Assembly: GCF_000002235.5 (NCBI RefSeq)
Contig: NW_022145612.1
Location: forward strand, 20,557,147 to 20,621,146
Origin: Strongylocentrotus purpuratus
Lineage: Eukaryota; Echinodermata; Echinoidea; Camarodonta; Strongylocentrotidae
Reading direction: 5' to 3'
Length of the DNA stretch: 64,000 bases
Each line of letters opens with the position of its first letter. Within the stretch, counting starts at the first letter, position 1. This document shows positions 47,376-58,426 of the stretch, piece after piece. Under the pieces are notes generated by a model. That model was not told the origin of the DNA and did not search any database. It saw only the letters and a list, made by a program, of their open reading frames with translations. A program made the translations under genes and the position numbers.

Positions 47376-48629
47376 CTATCGGAAGGGGGTATATATCAAA
47401 GGATTCTCTCCGAGGAATGGAAAATAAGCATTAGCATATAGGTTTTGAACCTTCATTGAACGGATTAAGAACTCTCGAAAGAGGGCGACGACTTCTTCAG
47501 AGATAGAAGGTAGAGGCTCCTGCATGGGAATGGGTTCTACGCAGGATCGAACCGGTGAGTTAAAACAAAACACACCTTGGGGAAGGTCAAAGTCAAAGAA
47601 GTCTTTATGGAAGAATGGCCTTAGTCCAAGGAACCTTTCTACAATTTCCAAACTTTCGACGGGACTCTTGGCAAACCTCTCGGCGTCTAATATTAACATG
47701 CTTGGTCTCGGAATTACATGCGCCCATTCCTTTATTCCGCTCCCATAGATACTTCTTTGAACCAAAAAGTGCACCGCGTCTATCTCAGATGATTCCAGCA
47801 CCGTCTCTTCAAAAGTGTCTTCCAAACTGTAATGCATGTTGTCAGGACTTGTTTTATGTAAAAGACTATTTTTTCCCTTTCCTTTCCATATTTCACTTGC
47901 AGTTGTGGTCCTCTCTTCCCGATGAGGTGTATTGTCTTTGCGAGGCCGTGTATTTACATTTCGTTTTATTCTTCTTGCACGGGACTCCTGCTTAGGTGCC
48001 CCAATTGGCACATCTGGATATTGTGAAAGACTTCTGCGATAAAATTCTGAGCTGCTATTCGACGTCAGCACCAGGTATTCCGACATGGCTCTTGCTACAG
48101 GATCTCTAACAAGAATGATGACTTTAAGGTCGGGAGAAAAGGTCGTCCACGTTTGTTTGGATAAGTCACTCATATACAAGTACTCCTGGCATTCACCTAC
48201 AGTCATTTGATGAGGGAGGGAATACGGCATCTTATCCAGGTATTGGTCATTGTCCTTGAAGGGAACCCCGAACTCTGGTACAACAACATCAGGATGGAAT
48301 GAGAGAGCACTCTTGAGGGTCGCAGAGCCACTCAGAGCACCCCCTAATATCAGAGCCGTGGGAATCTTCTGCTTACAGTTGCGTTTTGCCAGAATCTCTT
48401 CAGAATGTTGGTACTGGCTAAAGTTTGAAGTCTGGAGGTAGCAACCATGGTCGAGCGCACGTACCACTCCCTGTAAATAACCTTTGGACTCAAGTACAAA
48501 GCTTGAGACGGAAAGGACGCAAACCTTTCCGTACCCAACAATGTAATACCCAAAATAGAGAGAAGCCAATATTACAGCAGCAGCTAAAATGTTACGTTTC
48601 TTTCGTAGAACCAAATTGCAGAAATTCAT
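47376..48629 (-). CDS. HS3ST-like type II membrane protein, predicted catalytically dead (copy 2)
   Basis: 417 residues, intact, one coding exon, ATG at 48627-48629. Same plan as the 37039-38328 gene: basic head (RKKRN), membrane anchor at about 13-31, HS3ST core at about 85-200, basic linker at 200-275, then the C-terminal core with ERFLGLR (331-337) and FCFNSPVRSC (354-363). The same catalytic positions are lost: A92-L93 in the PAPS loop, A97, G121 for the catalytic Glu, P123 for the His, and E144 (in VGECQEY) for the Lys. R175 and S183 remain. The core (about residues 53-205) is nearly identical to copy 1, while the linker and the region around 300-312 differ strongly with indels. That argues that both genes are maintained, not decaying. 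Sequons include NFS and NSS. No EST evidence can be seen here. Confidence 0.85.
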   Translation of the reverse strand: MNFCNLVLRKKRNILAAAVILASLYFGYYIVGYGKVCVLSVSSFVLESKGYLQGVVRALDHGCYLQTSNFSQYQHSEEILAKRNCKQKIPTALILGGALSGSATLKSALSFHPDVVVPEFGVPFKDNDQYLDKMPYSLPHQMTVGECQEYLYMSDLSKQTWTTFSPDLKVIILVRDPVARAMSEYLVLTSNSSSEFYRRSLSQYPDVPIGAPKQESRARRIKRNVNTRPRKDNTPHREERTTTASEIWKGKGKNSLLHKTSPDNMHYSLEDTFEETVLESSEIDAVHFLVQRSIYGSGIKEWAHVIPRPSMLILDAERFAKSPVESLEIVERFLGLRPFFHKDFFDFDLPQGVFCFNSPVRSCVEPIPMQEPLPSISEEVVALFREFLIRSMKVQNLYANAYFPFLGENPLIYTPFR

Positions 48630-48720
48630 CTTTGCAAAACCTCCACCTTTGACGAGTCCCTTTGTAAATACAATCCTTCTCGTACCTACTTGAATCCACA
48701 GATGACCGGTGATGAAGTCC
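48630..48720 (-). other. 5' UTR part of the coding exon with 3' splice acceptor (copy 2)
   Basis: On the minus strand GATTTCTCATTAG precedes GGACTTCATCACCGGTCATC. Same layout as copy 1 but with only about 90 bases to the ATG. Confidence 0.6.
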
Positions 48721-48722
48721 CT

Positions 48723-49890
48723 AATGAGAAATCGGAAAATGATTATGAAAGATTAATATTGATATTGCTATCACATATCAGTCATGAATAGCATAGCGTT
48801 GTTATCCCATTGTACACGAGCCATTATTGTCTAGCGTAAGGCTGCGCCAGCCACTGGTGTGAATGACGTACGCAATTTGACTTGATGACATCTTTACTGA
48901 TTGCAAAATGAACATTTTGTTGAGTTATTGGACTCGGATGATGAAGGTTTTTTGTCTGTAGTCTCTTCTCTCTATACATATTCATTTAACATCATTTGTT
49001 TATTCCCTTACATCATTTGTATTCATTTACTTCAATTATTCTACCGAATCATTTCCTCCTTTAATCTCCTCTACATACCAAGTCAACCATCTCACGTGGT
49101 ATGTTCCTTTGTTCTCTTCTCATTCTTTATTCATGGTCTTGTGTGAATGCATTTGGCATTTCCACTTCTTACTTATCATTGGTTCTTTTCTCCTTTTTTC
49201 TTTTGAATAGTCAGTCTTACCTTTAAATCCTATTTTACTATTGGTGTATATGATGTAATTCATTCGAATATACTTTGCTTAAAAATGTTCCAATGATCAG
49301 GAAGCTGTAATATGATGCTGCGTAGCAGCCTACAATAAAAGATAGACATATCTGCACTGGACATCGTCTGAGTCGGTTGTATTGATTTAGGGCTCTTCTA
49401 CTTTAAATTGCAGATTTAGGAGAGAGGATTTATTTGAGTTTTGTATTGTTTTATTGATGATTGGTGTTTTAAATATATATTGGTGAGAGATTATTTGTAT
49501 CACTTTACGATAGGTTTAATTAGCACACGTAATGACACGATCAAAATGACGCTTACTGTGCAGGTGGTAATAAATTCATGGAGCTGCAGGAATATATTGT
49601 TTATGCATGCCACGTTCCTCTTTTTTGTAGAAAACAAAGCAAGAAGTTTTAGATATACATTATGTAAATACATTTTCCATAATACCATTGGCTTAGTTTA
49701 GTAACGGTTGCATTAAGTTATCGTGAGGTTTTTTGAGAAAGAAGAAAATGGCTGTTTTTATTAAGGTTATGATTATAGAGTATGATTAAGATTTAACAGT
49801 AAAAGTAAATTCTAAGGATAGTTAGAGAAACAAAAGAAGTCTTTCCACTAAAAGATTACTATGGCGTTTACAAAGAAATAACAATACGAA
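48723..49890 (-). other. presumed 5' UTR intron of HS3ST-like copy 2
   Basis: About 1.17 kb of AT-rich DNA with no recognised insertion. The corresponding interval in copy 1 is about 5.9 kb because of the LINE and MITEs. Confidence 0.35.
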
Positions 49891-49891
49891 C

Positions 49892-50100
49892 CTGAAGCTG
49901 GATGACGAATGTAGGCAGTCATCATAAAATGGCAGGACGATGAAGAAGATCTTGTACAGGTATACTGATCACCATACGTGTAATACTTTTCTCATGCAAT
50001 ATTCGGAGCAGCAACGATTACTACCAACGTCTTAAAGCTAACTGGACACACGTCCTAGCTGAAAGAGAGGGTGTGTCGAGATTAGAAACTGAATAAAATG
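49892..50100 (-). promoter_or_regulatory. presumed leader exon/promoter region of HS3ST-like copy 2
   Basis: Counterpart of 44353-44560 (shared TACGAACCTG, ATCACCATAC, AACTGGAC and TAGAAACTGAAT words). The start site cannot be placed from sequence alone. Confidence 0.35.
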
Positions 50101-50299
50101 GGAATAATGACGTACCTGAGACTATCTTAACCAATGCTTTCTTAATCAGTCAGGCGTTAATTGCTCTTCAGCAACTCCTTGGTACGGTCTCTCAATGCAA
50201 TACATGATGGTTTTCGATTGTGTCGACGAGAACGCCGTTCTAGTCTAGAGCACATGTTCACTCAGGTAGTCAACATCCCTTGTTCACTTCCCTATACCA

Positions 50300-50372
50300 G
50301 GGATTTTAGATTTGCACGTCGACATAGTAGACTGCTACGTGTCAAGTCCTTTTAAGGCACTAATGATGATTT
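50300..50372. mobile_element. partial GGGACTTTTAGATTTGCACG-family element
   Basis: Starts GGGATTTTAGATTTGCACGT and includes CTGCTACGTGTCAAGTCCTT and TTAAGGCAC, then similarity stops. Confidence 0.5.
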
Positions 50373-53300
50373 CAGGCACCGAAGTGCCTGAATACCTGAA
50401 CATTTTGGAGATGACGTATCAGAATATAATTCTATTTGATAGCAGGTGCCCGAATATATTTCATATTATTTATACCAAAATTATTTTTTTGCACGTTCGT
50501 TCGCTTTACTCGCTCGCAACACTTAGAAACAGGACAATTTCGGGCAACAATATGCCCCCAAACCCTCATAATCATAAATATCTGTTCGTTGGCGGGTGCC
50601 TGCATACATCATATCTTATCTAGTGTCGTGATTACACTTTTTTGGTTAAATATTCAAGATGTCACTTTTGTCATGCTCTCTAGTTGTAAAGAGAAACTTA
50701 CAAAATAATAAAACATTAGGAAAAAGGTCAATTGATTCCTTTCACAATGCATTCTGTAGCCGAGGGGCAAGAGTGGTATAGGCATGCACATCCTAGATGT
50801 TTTACAAATCCAATCCAATAATGGATCTAATTGATTATGACTCTCTCATTTGCAAACATTAGCCGTGTTCACACGATGGCAATTTTGGTCGGCGTGAGCC
50901 GTCAGGGTCAGCATAGTCACCGTCTGAACGATAGTCGTGTCAACTACACAGACCTTTACCCCGACTGATTTACTCCCGGATTTTCCAGGAGTAACACGCT
51001 AACACGACTAGAGGGTTGCGTAAGTTGACCGTATGGATGCTCTCACTCAGCACTCGGAATACATGTGACCTTTTTACAATGATTGTATGACCTAACCTTT
51101 ACAACTTCCGGGGTCAAACCTACTCTCTTTTTTTTACCACATGCGAGTTATTTGATGCCTCAAGATTAATTTTCAGTTTTGCAGAATTATGTTTGTTTTA
51201 CAATCGAAAATGAAAATTAGATTTCGCTTGGTTTAAATGCGGAAGCTGGGTTGATAGGAGGTCGACTAGTGCCGGCGCCACCATCTCCTGGTTAAGTTAC
51301 GCTGAGTAAGACTGGGTCAGTGGAAGATCGTGGCAAGCTGGTCAAAGTAAGAGCACTTCAGTTTAGCTCAGTTTATAAAAAAAACACCAGACATAGCAAT
51401 CATGAAACAAACAAACAAAATCCAAATTAGGACCCCAAAAAGCTATATTGCTCGAGCTATGACAATGTTGAACGAGTTGGAGACGATTCCAATATTGTCA
51501 TAGCAAGAGCAATATATTCTTGGAGAACACGAAAACAAAGCCACATAATATTATTATTTTTATCTATATCAGGCTGACTAGCGAAATAACAAATTTGACT
51601 TACGTCGGTAAATATGACTTTTTGTGTGTTTTTTTGTTTTCATAGGTTTTTATTCATTTCTCTCAAAGAAAAATTGTACATTTATAACATTGGATACAAA
51701 ATAACAAAATAATTTAACATAGGTCTTTATAAATTTACCAATGATCTTTTACATTTACATACAAAAGTTACACCTCTTCATTTTCCTTTGGAGACATCAA
51801 CATCAACATTGCGTGATATCAACATCGATATCGATAGTTCAAGTTCCCGGATGACTGAGTAATACGGAAACAATATTGGTCAGTTATCCGGGTACTGCGC
51901 TAAATATATTGAATACACTGATTTATTATAACCAATTGGAAGCCTTATATAGATAATAAATAAAAAAAAAATATAAAAAAATATAAAAATAAAACAACAA
52001 GAGACCTACATTTCCTACAAGATTACAGGATTACAGTTTCTGTTTTTTTCTATATAATTATCACATTGATACTGTCAACTCCTGAGTTTAAGAAATGTAA
52101 CATACACGAGTGTTCTTTAATAAAACATGTTGATTTCTTGTTTTATTGTTCAAGATTTTTGTTTTACTGAATTACCAGGATGTAGCTAAACAATGTACTG
52201 AATTATACAGTATCGTACACTGTTATAGCCGCACCTTAACCCCGATGATATAGTGTAGTTGAGTACTCCAAATTATAACATCTAAATTTACAAGAATCCG
52301 TTACTAGTTATGATTAATTATTGTTGACATAATTTTTATTTAATTTCCCGGAAAAAAACCTTCCCGAAATATTCAGAATCTAAAATTCAATTTGATTGTA
52401 CATGTTTTACAGGGTCTCCAAGTGCAACGTTATTTTAATACTGAAATCGTAAACATATAAATATAAATTATCATATAAGAATGTATAACAAAAATAAGAT
52501 CACGCACCTTCCCACTATAATATTATGGTCCTCAAATATATTGAAAACGTCGACAGGGAATTTTGATAAATGGGTATTTTTGTATCCTCTTATGATAGGC
52601 ATGACTTAAAAAAAAAAAAAATCCTGAAATCTGATAAAAGCTCATTGATCCCCTTCTACTACAATTATGTAACAGAAAAATTACAATTCGAAAATGGAGA
52701 GAGAATGGCGTAATCTGCCTTTTTATGTGCAGTCATTATAACTTAAACCAGATAAAATCCCTGCTAAGGCTTTACTCGTACTAAGTTGTAGTGTTAAAGA
52801 AAGAATCCTCATAAGTAAAGAAAGGTTTCAGTCAATGGAGAATACCTAAGAAGTAGAAAAAGGGAAAGTAAGAAGGAGAAGAAGAAGAAGACAAATGAAA
52901 AAGAGAAGAAGATGGATAAGGAGATGAAAACAGATGGAAAGTAGAAAAAGGAATAAGGGAGAAGAGTGACAAGGGATGGGCTGCAAGAACGCATTCCCAA
53001 GGAACGTTCTACTCTAATTATCACGCATAGCGCATCCATGCTTCAACAAGTCAAACGACATTTACTCAGTCAATATGCTAAACTGACTCCTAACCAACTC
53101 CAAACCGACCGATTTCTCGGCCATCCGGTTACATGATTTTTTGCCAGGTCTATATTATATCTGATGTTGGTCTCGTCGATGTGACTAGGAAAACAGTAGG
53201 CCTACATGTATTTGAGTGACGAACTCAAAATGTGCTCGTGTCATTTCGTGAGACAACATTTTGTCTACCGCCATCATTACTAATTATTGTTATATCATTA

Positions 53301-54689
53301 CACTTGGTTCATTCGTTTGTTCGTTTGTAATTGTTCGTTGTTCGTTCCTTCGTTCCTCTGTTCGCTCCTCCTTTCGAAATTCGATCGTTCGTTTTTCGTT
53401 CATTCTTTCGTTCATGTGTTCATGTGTCAGTCATACGGGAATGGTGGTTGAAAACCAGCCGACTGTGGCTTCACCAAGCCTTTAAAACCACTGTAGATGC
53501 TGCATATTAAGACAAAAGAAGGAAAAAGAATGAATAACACGGGATAATGCTTGCAAGACGTACATCCATCATCACAAGCAATACTGATTGATTTGTCTTT
53601 TCAGCTAGAAAAGCTAGAATTAAACTAGAATTAAAATTTAATGAAGTATTCTTAATAATACTAGAATTTACTGACTGTCTAATGGTATTCATCTTGCCAT
53701 GAGCATTTATATCTCGTTTCAGTCACCGGGAACTGCGGGACAAACAGCTGTTATTCAACAATGTTTATATACATAAATGTTAAGAGCAACATAAATGATA
53801 CTGATTAATTATATAGAATCACATTGTATGGTTATCCAGAAGTCTAAACAAACATAAATAGATATATACAAAAATGAATAGACAAATACGTAAGAAAAAG
53901 TAAATAATAGATAAATGAATAAAACAATATTAAAAAATGAATGATAAGGCCTAAATTACACTACCTCAGTATCCACGAAATGATTTCATCATACCCGCAT
54001 TTTCAATGGCTTTTTTTCTTCAAAAGTATATCGATTTCGAGCAGAAGTATTGTATTCGTAGAAGAATTTGTCGAGAAAAAGCTATTATTTGTTTTATATT
54101 TTGGGATTCATGGGAAAAAAAAGGGTGATGACCTTTTATTTGGATATGTCTTTGTTTGTATTCTTACTCCTTTCCTCCCTCCATCTCTCTCTCTCTCTGA
54201 TTCTCTGTATGTCTCTTTCCATCTTGCCCTCTTTCCAACAATTCTACTCTTTTCCCTGTATTCTTGACCTCCAATTACGACAACCATTGTTCCGTAATTA
54301 AGAATGACTGTATCAAGTGTCATATTAAAAGATGATTATTTAGTCAATCAATTCACTAACGTAATATGTAATTAAAAATCTTCTTTTCCTCTAGACTGTC
54401 ACACCTCTGCCTCTTTATCGCGGTTTCTTTATCTCTCATTTCTGTCTCGTTACTCCCCCCCCCCCTCTCTCTCTCTCTCTGTTTCTCTCCTTCATATCAT
54501 TGTTTGTCGTAGTTTTGTAAGATATTCTGTTTTGTGCTGCCATGTGAATATGTTAATAAATATCTTTTCATTTGTTTTTTTTTTTTTTTTTCGCTTGTCA
54601 CAGAATTGTAATACATAGTGATCGTAACATTTTACTTTCAGCACCCTGCAAGCCGAAACAAAATAGTCCTACCGAGGTTCCTCAGATGC
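50373..54689. other. long featureless AT-rich interval
   Basis: No gene or RNA found. Minor features: loosely repeated GTTCG/TTCGTT words near 53310-53420, GAAGAAGA-rich DNA at 52870-52920, CT tracts at 54180-54215 and 54460-54490, and a T run at about 54575-54590. Confidence 0.5.
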
Positions 54690-55171
54690 CACGGGGGCTC
54701 TTTTAGTACTGACGGGGGCTCTTTTTTATACAAATATCCATTGAATTGGTACCTACGATACTCCTCAATTATTTGCTATTTCATCATTATCATTTCAATC
54801 AGCATTTTCCCTCTTACAAATTTACAAGCTACATAGCTGTTACTGGCCTGTGTATATAATTATATACGCATACAACACTGATCTTTATGATGTCTTTAAT
54901 GCGACATAGCTTCTTCTCCCCCTGCAAACAAAAAAGAAAACAAGGTTATTTAATAAAAGGATCATGTGACAAATAATCATTGTGATTCAAATTGATGCGA
55001 ATATTTGTTTGAATAAGCACTGCTATTCACCCGAATCTTCTTTGTAAAAACAACTTTTACAAATCTCATCCATGCTTTCTGAGTTGTGACGTTCCATTCA
55101 ATGTAAAATACTCATTATAGAATACACTTCTCCTAATCTGAAAGTGATCTTACAACACAGTGGCAGATTTG

Positions 55172-57782
55172 CATGGCTGAGATTTGTAAAAGTCGTTTTT
55201 ACAAAGAAGATTCTGGTGAAAAGCATTGCTTATTCAAAAAAAATCCTTGCATCAATTTGAATCACAATGATTTTTTGTCACATGATCCTTTTATTAAATA
55301 ACCTTGTTTTCTTTTTTGTTTGCAGGGGGAGAAGAAGCTATGTCACGTTAAGAAATCATAAAGATCAGTTGTATTATGCGTATATACATATGATACCAGA
55401 ACAAAATTAATGTTGATTATCAGAATGTCATTTTGAAATACCTCATAGTCTTTAGCCCGTAGCAAATCTGCCACTGTGTTGTAAGATCACTTTCAGATTA
55501 GGAGAAGTGTATTCTATAATGAGTATTTTACATTGAATATAACGTCACAACTCAGAAAGCATGGCTGAGATTTGTAAAAGTCGTTTTTACAAAGAAGATT
55601 CTGGTGAAAAGCATTGCTTATTCAAAAAAAATCCTTGCATCAATTTGAATCACAATGATTATTGTCACATGATTCTTTTATTAAATAACCTTGTTTTCTT
55701 TTTTGTTTGCAGGGGGAGAAGAAGCTATGTCACGTTAAGAAATCATAAAGATCAGTTGTATTATGCGTATATACATATGATACCAGAACAAAATTAATGT
55801 TGATTATCAGAATGTCATTTTGAAATACCTCATAGTCTTTAGCCCGTAGCAAATCTGCCACTGTGTTGTAAGATCACTTTCAGATTAGGAGAAGTGTATT
55901 CTAATATGAGTATTTTACATTGAATGGAACGTCACAACTCAGAAAGCATGGCTGAGATTTGTAAAAGTCGTTTTTACAAAGAAGATTCTGGTGAAAAGCA
56001 TTGCTTATTCAAAAAAAATCCTTGCATCAATTTGAATCACAATGATTATTTGTCACATGATCCTTTTATTAAATAACCTTGTTTTCTTTTTTGTTTGCAG
56101 GGGGAGAAGAAGCTATGTCACGTTAAGAAATCATAAAGATCAGTTGTATTATGCGTATATGATACCAGAACAAAATTAATGTTGATTATCAGAATGTCAT
56201 TTTGAAATACCTCATAGTCTTTAGCCCGTAGCAAATCTGCCACTGTGTTGTAAGATCACTTTCAGATTAGGAGAAGTGTATTCTATAATGAGTATTTTAC
56301 ATTGAATATAACGTCACAACTCAGAAAGCATGGCTGAGATTTGTAAAAGTCGTTTTTACAAAGAAGATTCTGGTGAAAAGCATTGCTTATTCAAAAAAAA
56401 TCCTTGCATCAATTTGAATCACAATGATTTTTTGTCACATGATCCTTTTATTAAATAACCTTGTTTTCTTTTTTGTTTGCAGGGGGAGAAGAAGCTATGT
56501 CACGTTAAGAAATCATAAAGATCAGTTGTATTATGCGTATATACATATGATACCAGAACAAAATTAATGTTGATTATCAGAATGTCATTTTGAAATACCT
56601 CATAGTCTTTAGCCCGTAGCAAATCTGCCACTGTGTTGTAAGATCACTTTCAGATTAGGAGAAGTGTATTCTAATATGAGTATTTTACATTGAATGGAAC
56701 GTCACAACTCAGAAAGCATGGCTGAGATTTGTAAAAGTCGTTTTTACAAAGAAGATTCTGGTGAAAAGCATTGCTTATTCAAAAAAAATCCTTGCATCAA
56801 TTTGAATCACAATGATTATTTGTCACATGATCCTTTTATTAAATAACCTTGTTTTCTTTTTTGTTTGCAGGGGGAGAAGAAGCTATGTCACGTTAAGAAA
56901 TCATAAAGATCAGTTGTATTATGCGTATATACATATGATACCAGAACAAAATTAATGTTGATTATCAGAATGTCATTTTGAAATACCTCATAGTCTTTAG
57001 CCCGTAGCAAATCTGCCACTGTGTTGTAAGATCACTTTCAGATTAGGAGAAGTGTATTCTATAATGAGTATTTTACATTGAATATAACGTCACAACTCAG
57101 AAAGCATGGCTGAGATTTGTAAAAGTCGTTTTTACAAAGAAGATTCTGGTGAAAAGCATTGCTTATTCAAAAAAAATCCTTGCATCAATTTGAATCACAA
57201 TGATTATTTGTCACATGATTCTTTTATTAAATAACCTTGTTTTCTTTTTTGTTTGCAGGGGGAGAAGAAGCTATGTCACGTTAAGAAATCATAAAGATCA
57301 GTTGTATTATGCGTATATACATATGATACCAGAACAAAATTAATGTTGATTATCAGAATGTCATTTTGAAATACCTCATAGTCTTTAGCCCGTAGCAAAT
57401 CTGCCACTGTGTTGTAAGATCACTTTCAGATTAGGAGAAGTGTATTCTAATATGAGTATTTTACATTGAATGGAACGTCACAACTCAGAAAGCATGGCTG
57501 AGATTTGTAAAAGTCGTTTTTACAAAGAAGATTCTGGTGAAAAGCATTGCTTATTCAAAAAAAATCCTTGCATCAATTTGAATCACAATGATTATTTGTC
57601 ACATGATCCTTTTATTAAATAACCTTGTTTTCTTTTTTGTTTGCAGGGGGAGAAGAAGCTATGTCACGTTAAGAAATCATAAAGATCAGTTGTATTATGC
57701 GTATATACATATGATACCAGAACAAAATTAATGTTGATTATCAGAATGTCATTTTGAAATACCTCATAGTCTTTAGCCCGTA
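55172..57782. repeat. tandem array, seven ~388-bp units in alternating types
   Basis: The anchor GGGGGAGAAGAAGCTATG occurs at 55325, 55712, 56100, 56482, 56870, 57258 and 57646, giving spacings of 387, 388, 382, 388, 388 and 388. Units 1, 3 and 5 end with TCTATAATGAG...ATATAACG and units 2, 4 and 6 with TCTAATATGAG...ATGGAACG, so the repeat has a dimer period of about 775 bp. Unit 3 lacks 6 bp in the ATACATATG word. The seventh unit passes into single-copy element sequence at CCCGTATCAG. Short frames such as the one at 55561 lie wholly within the array and are not genes. Confidence 0.95.
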
Positions 57783-58278
57783 TCAGTATTAGTTTGATCC
57801 AATATAAAGCTATTAATCTTTATCTAATTCAGTATAATGCTTTTCCTTAAAAATTGTTTTGCTATTTTTTTAGGGTTGAGACGCTAAGAAATGGTTTCAA
57901 ATGTACATTACACGAACCCTGAACCATTGCAAAATGATGGTGGTTCTCTCTCTCTCTCTTTATTTTAATCATGCATTATCAACTACATATAAAGTAGCAA
58001 CCAAAAACTTAGGGTTATCTGAGATAGGTGAAAGTAAGAGTTAAAAAGAAAGTCATGCTAAAACGGCGCTTCACTCCCCCCCCCCCCTGAAAAAAATAAA
58101 ATAGATTAGTAGTCCTCCTCTCCAGCATCTCTCCCCCCCCCCCCGGTTTAATGTCACATTTTCACTTGGCAGCCCAAGGGGGCCGGGAGGAGGGGGTTAA
58201 ACCCCCTAACCCCCCCTAGATCTGCCCATGTTACCATATCATTCCACGACATCTTGGTCTTCCTCTTCTTCTCAATAC

Positions 58279-58426
58279 GGACTTTTAGATTTGCGTGGAC
58301 GTGGACGTGTTACGTCCTTTTAAGGCACTGGCAGCCACACGTCACGTCCTTTTAAGCACTGGCACTGCCTTAAAAGGAGGTCACACGTTGCAGTCCACGT
58401 TCTCATCGTGCAAATCTAAAAGTCCC
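58279..58426. mobile_element. small palindromic element nested in hAT copy B
   Basis: GGACTTTTAGATTTGCGTGG to GTGCAAATCTAAAAGTCCC, the inverted equivalent of 13663-13813 at the same place in the host element. Confidence 0.6.

Noticed and set aside
55561-55797. 78-residue frame starting MAEICKSRFYKEDSG
   Set aside because: Lies within one unit of the 388-bp array and does not stay open in the other units.
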